DNA of 64,000 nt from Streptomyces sp. NBC_00568 (GTDB lineage: Bacteria > Actinomycetota > Actinomycetes > Streptomycetales > Streptomycetaceae): the NCBI RefSeq assembly GCF_026341855.1, contig NZ_JAPENW010000001.1, positions 3,463,001 to 3,527,000 of the forward strand. The letters are read 5' to 3'. This document shows, piece after piece, positions 63,191 through 64,000 of the stretch (its first letter is position 1; each line of letters opens with the position of its first letter). Below the pieces are notes generated by a model. That model saw only the letters and a program-made list of their open reading frames with translations, did no database searches and had not been told where the DNA came from. Both the position numbers and the translations under genes were made by a program.

Positions 63191-64000
63191 TCAGCCGGCC
63201 GCCGCCGCCAGCGCGGCGCGCAGATGGCCCTCGGACTCCTCCAGAAGGCGGGCGGCCGTCGGGCCGTCCACGTCGCCGAGGATCGTCAGGATGGCGTTCT
63301 TCACCTCGCCGTCCGTGGCGGCCAGCGCGCGCTCGATCTCCTCGTCGGAGGCGCCGGTGGCGAGCGCGACGATCCGGCGGGAGCGGGCCCGCAGCTTTTC
63401 GTTCGAGGCGCGTACGTCGACCATCAGGTTCCCGTACGTCTTGCCGAGGCGGATCATCGTGATCGTCGAGAGCATGTTCAGGACGAGTTTCTGCGCCGTG
63501 CCGGACTTCAGCCGGGTGGAGCCGGTGAGCAGTTCGGGGCCCACCACGACCTCGATGCCGTGGTCGGCCGCCGCCGCGAGCGCGCTGTGCGCGTTGCAGG
63601 ACAGGCCGATCGTGAGCGCGCCCTGCTTCCGGGCGTGCTCGACCGCGCCGACGGCGTACGGGGTGCGGCCCGAGGCGGAGACACCGACCACGGTGTCGTC
63701 GGCCGTCAGCGCGAGGGCGTCCAGGTCGGCCGCCGCCAGCTCCCTGGAGTCCTCGGCGCCCTCGATCGAGGTGACCATGGCGGTCGGGCCGCCCGCGATC
63801 ATGCCCACGACCTGGGAGGGATCGGTGTTGAAGGTGGGCGGGCACTCGGAGGCGTCCAGGACGCCGAGGCGCCCGGCGGTGCCCGCGCCCGCGTAGACGA
63901 GGCGCCCGCCGCGGGACATGCGCTCCGCGATGTCGTCGATCGCGGCGGCGATGAGCGGGAGCTGCGCGGCGACGGCCGTCGGGACCGTCGCGTCCTCCCC
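63191..64000 (-). CDS. murQ: N-acetylmuramate-6-phosphate etherase MurQ (partial)
   Basis: The C-terminal part of MurQ; the start lies beyond the right edge, since the frame stays open to position 64000. MurQ cleaves the lactyl ether of MurNAc-6-P to give GlcNAc-6-P and D-lactate. The SIS domain shows RLVYAGAGTAGRLGVLDASE and TVVGVSASGRTPYAVGAVEH, and the family blocks TGSTRLKSGTAQKLVLNML and GLSCNAHSALAAAADHG follow. The last 40 residues form the UBA-like helical tail. It precedes murP by 16 nt. Its product is the substrate of NagA in the same window. Confidence 0.95.
   Translation of the reverse strand, partial: GEDATVPTAVAAQLPLIAAAIDDIAERMSRGGRLVYAGAGTAGRLGVLDASECPPTFNTDPSQVVGMIAGGPTAMVTSIEGAEDSRELAAADLDALALTADDTVVGVSASGRTPYAVGAVEHARKQGALTIGLSCNAHSALAAAADHGIEVVVGPELLTGSTRLKSGTAQKLVLNMLSTITMIRLGKTYGNLMVDVRASNEKLRARSRRIVALATGASDEEIERALAATDGEVKNAILTILGDVDGPTAARLLEESEGHLRAALAAAAG

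Overview
The window is chromosomal DNA from a Streptomyces. The evidence is very high GC with GC-rich third codon positions, GTG starts, leaderless-looking promoters, Twin-Cys zinc knuckles and family members known mainly from this genus (DUF397/XRE pairs, DUF3263, MsiK, CarD, CdgB). Gene order from phoU to murQ matches what I remember of the S. coelicolor SCO4227-SCO4307 core region, with differences at a tRNA-Thr gene. No database search could be run; all names come from reading the translations.

Layout. (1) 1-6.8 kb is accessory: secreted proteins (DUF4232, a seven-repeat FG-GAP protein, an Ig-like protein), a GIY-YIG-type nuclease, a small membrane-anchored protein, a frameshifted pentapeptide-repeat remnant, and scars of mobile DNA. 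(2) 6.9-10.4 kb is the phosphate-control locus: mtpA and phoU run left and phoR-phoP run right from a shared region that holds a PHO box. (3) 10.5-21.4 kb is core: a lipoprotein, carD, ispD-ispF (isoprenoid MEP pathway), cysS, rlmB, a DoxX-family membrane protein, a nucleotidyltransferase and msiK (shared sugar-ABC ATPase) with a dre-like DasR site. (4) 21.6-25 kb is a tRNA-Thr(TGT) hot spot with a frameshifted primase/polymerase remnant of an integrative element, two small membrane proteins and an internally duplicated 662-residue membrane protein. (5) 25-38 kb holds enzymes and transporters: GNAT, rhomboid-like protein, FAD oxidases (one frameshifted), a MFS exporter coupled to a quinone reductase, a pentapeptide protein, a secreted M1 peptidase, TerD, an ArfB-like ribosome rescue factor, an ECF sigma factor and a flavin reductase.

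(6) 38.3-46.5 kb joins development to amino-sugar use: cdgB (diguanylate cyclase) with CRP-like and BldD-like sites, then a PfkB kinase, nagA and the ROK kinase nagK, divergent from a sugar-binding lipoprotein across tandem dre sites. (7) 46.6-50.5 kb makes compatible solutes: otsB, otsA and gpgS. (8) 50.7-52.5 kb is a SAM-I riboswitch followed by a threonine-synthase-like PLP enzyme and a ThiS/MoaD-like sulfur carrier, which together look like an O-phosphohomoserine route to homocysteine. (9) 52.9-55.2 kb carries a cold-shock protein and groL under two CIRCE elements. (10) 55.3-64 kb has a large secreted phospholipase-D-like protein, an OYE-family reductase, an XRE/DUF397 regulatory pair, small proteins, and murP plus the end of murQ, which feeds MurNAc-6-phosphate toward NagA.

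The most interesting points are the riboswitch/PLP-enzyme/sulfur-carrier operon, the island scar at tRNA-Thr, the duplicated membrane protein, and the recurrent DasR-type control of amino-sugar genes spread over the window.
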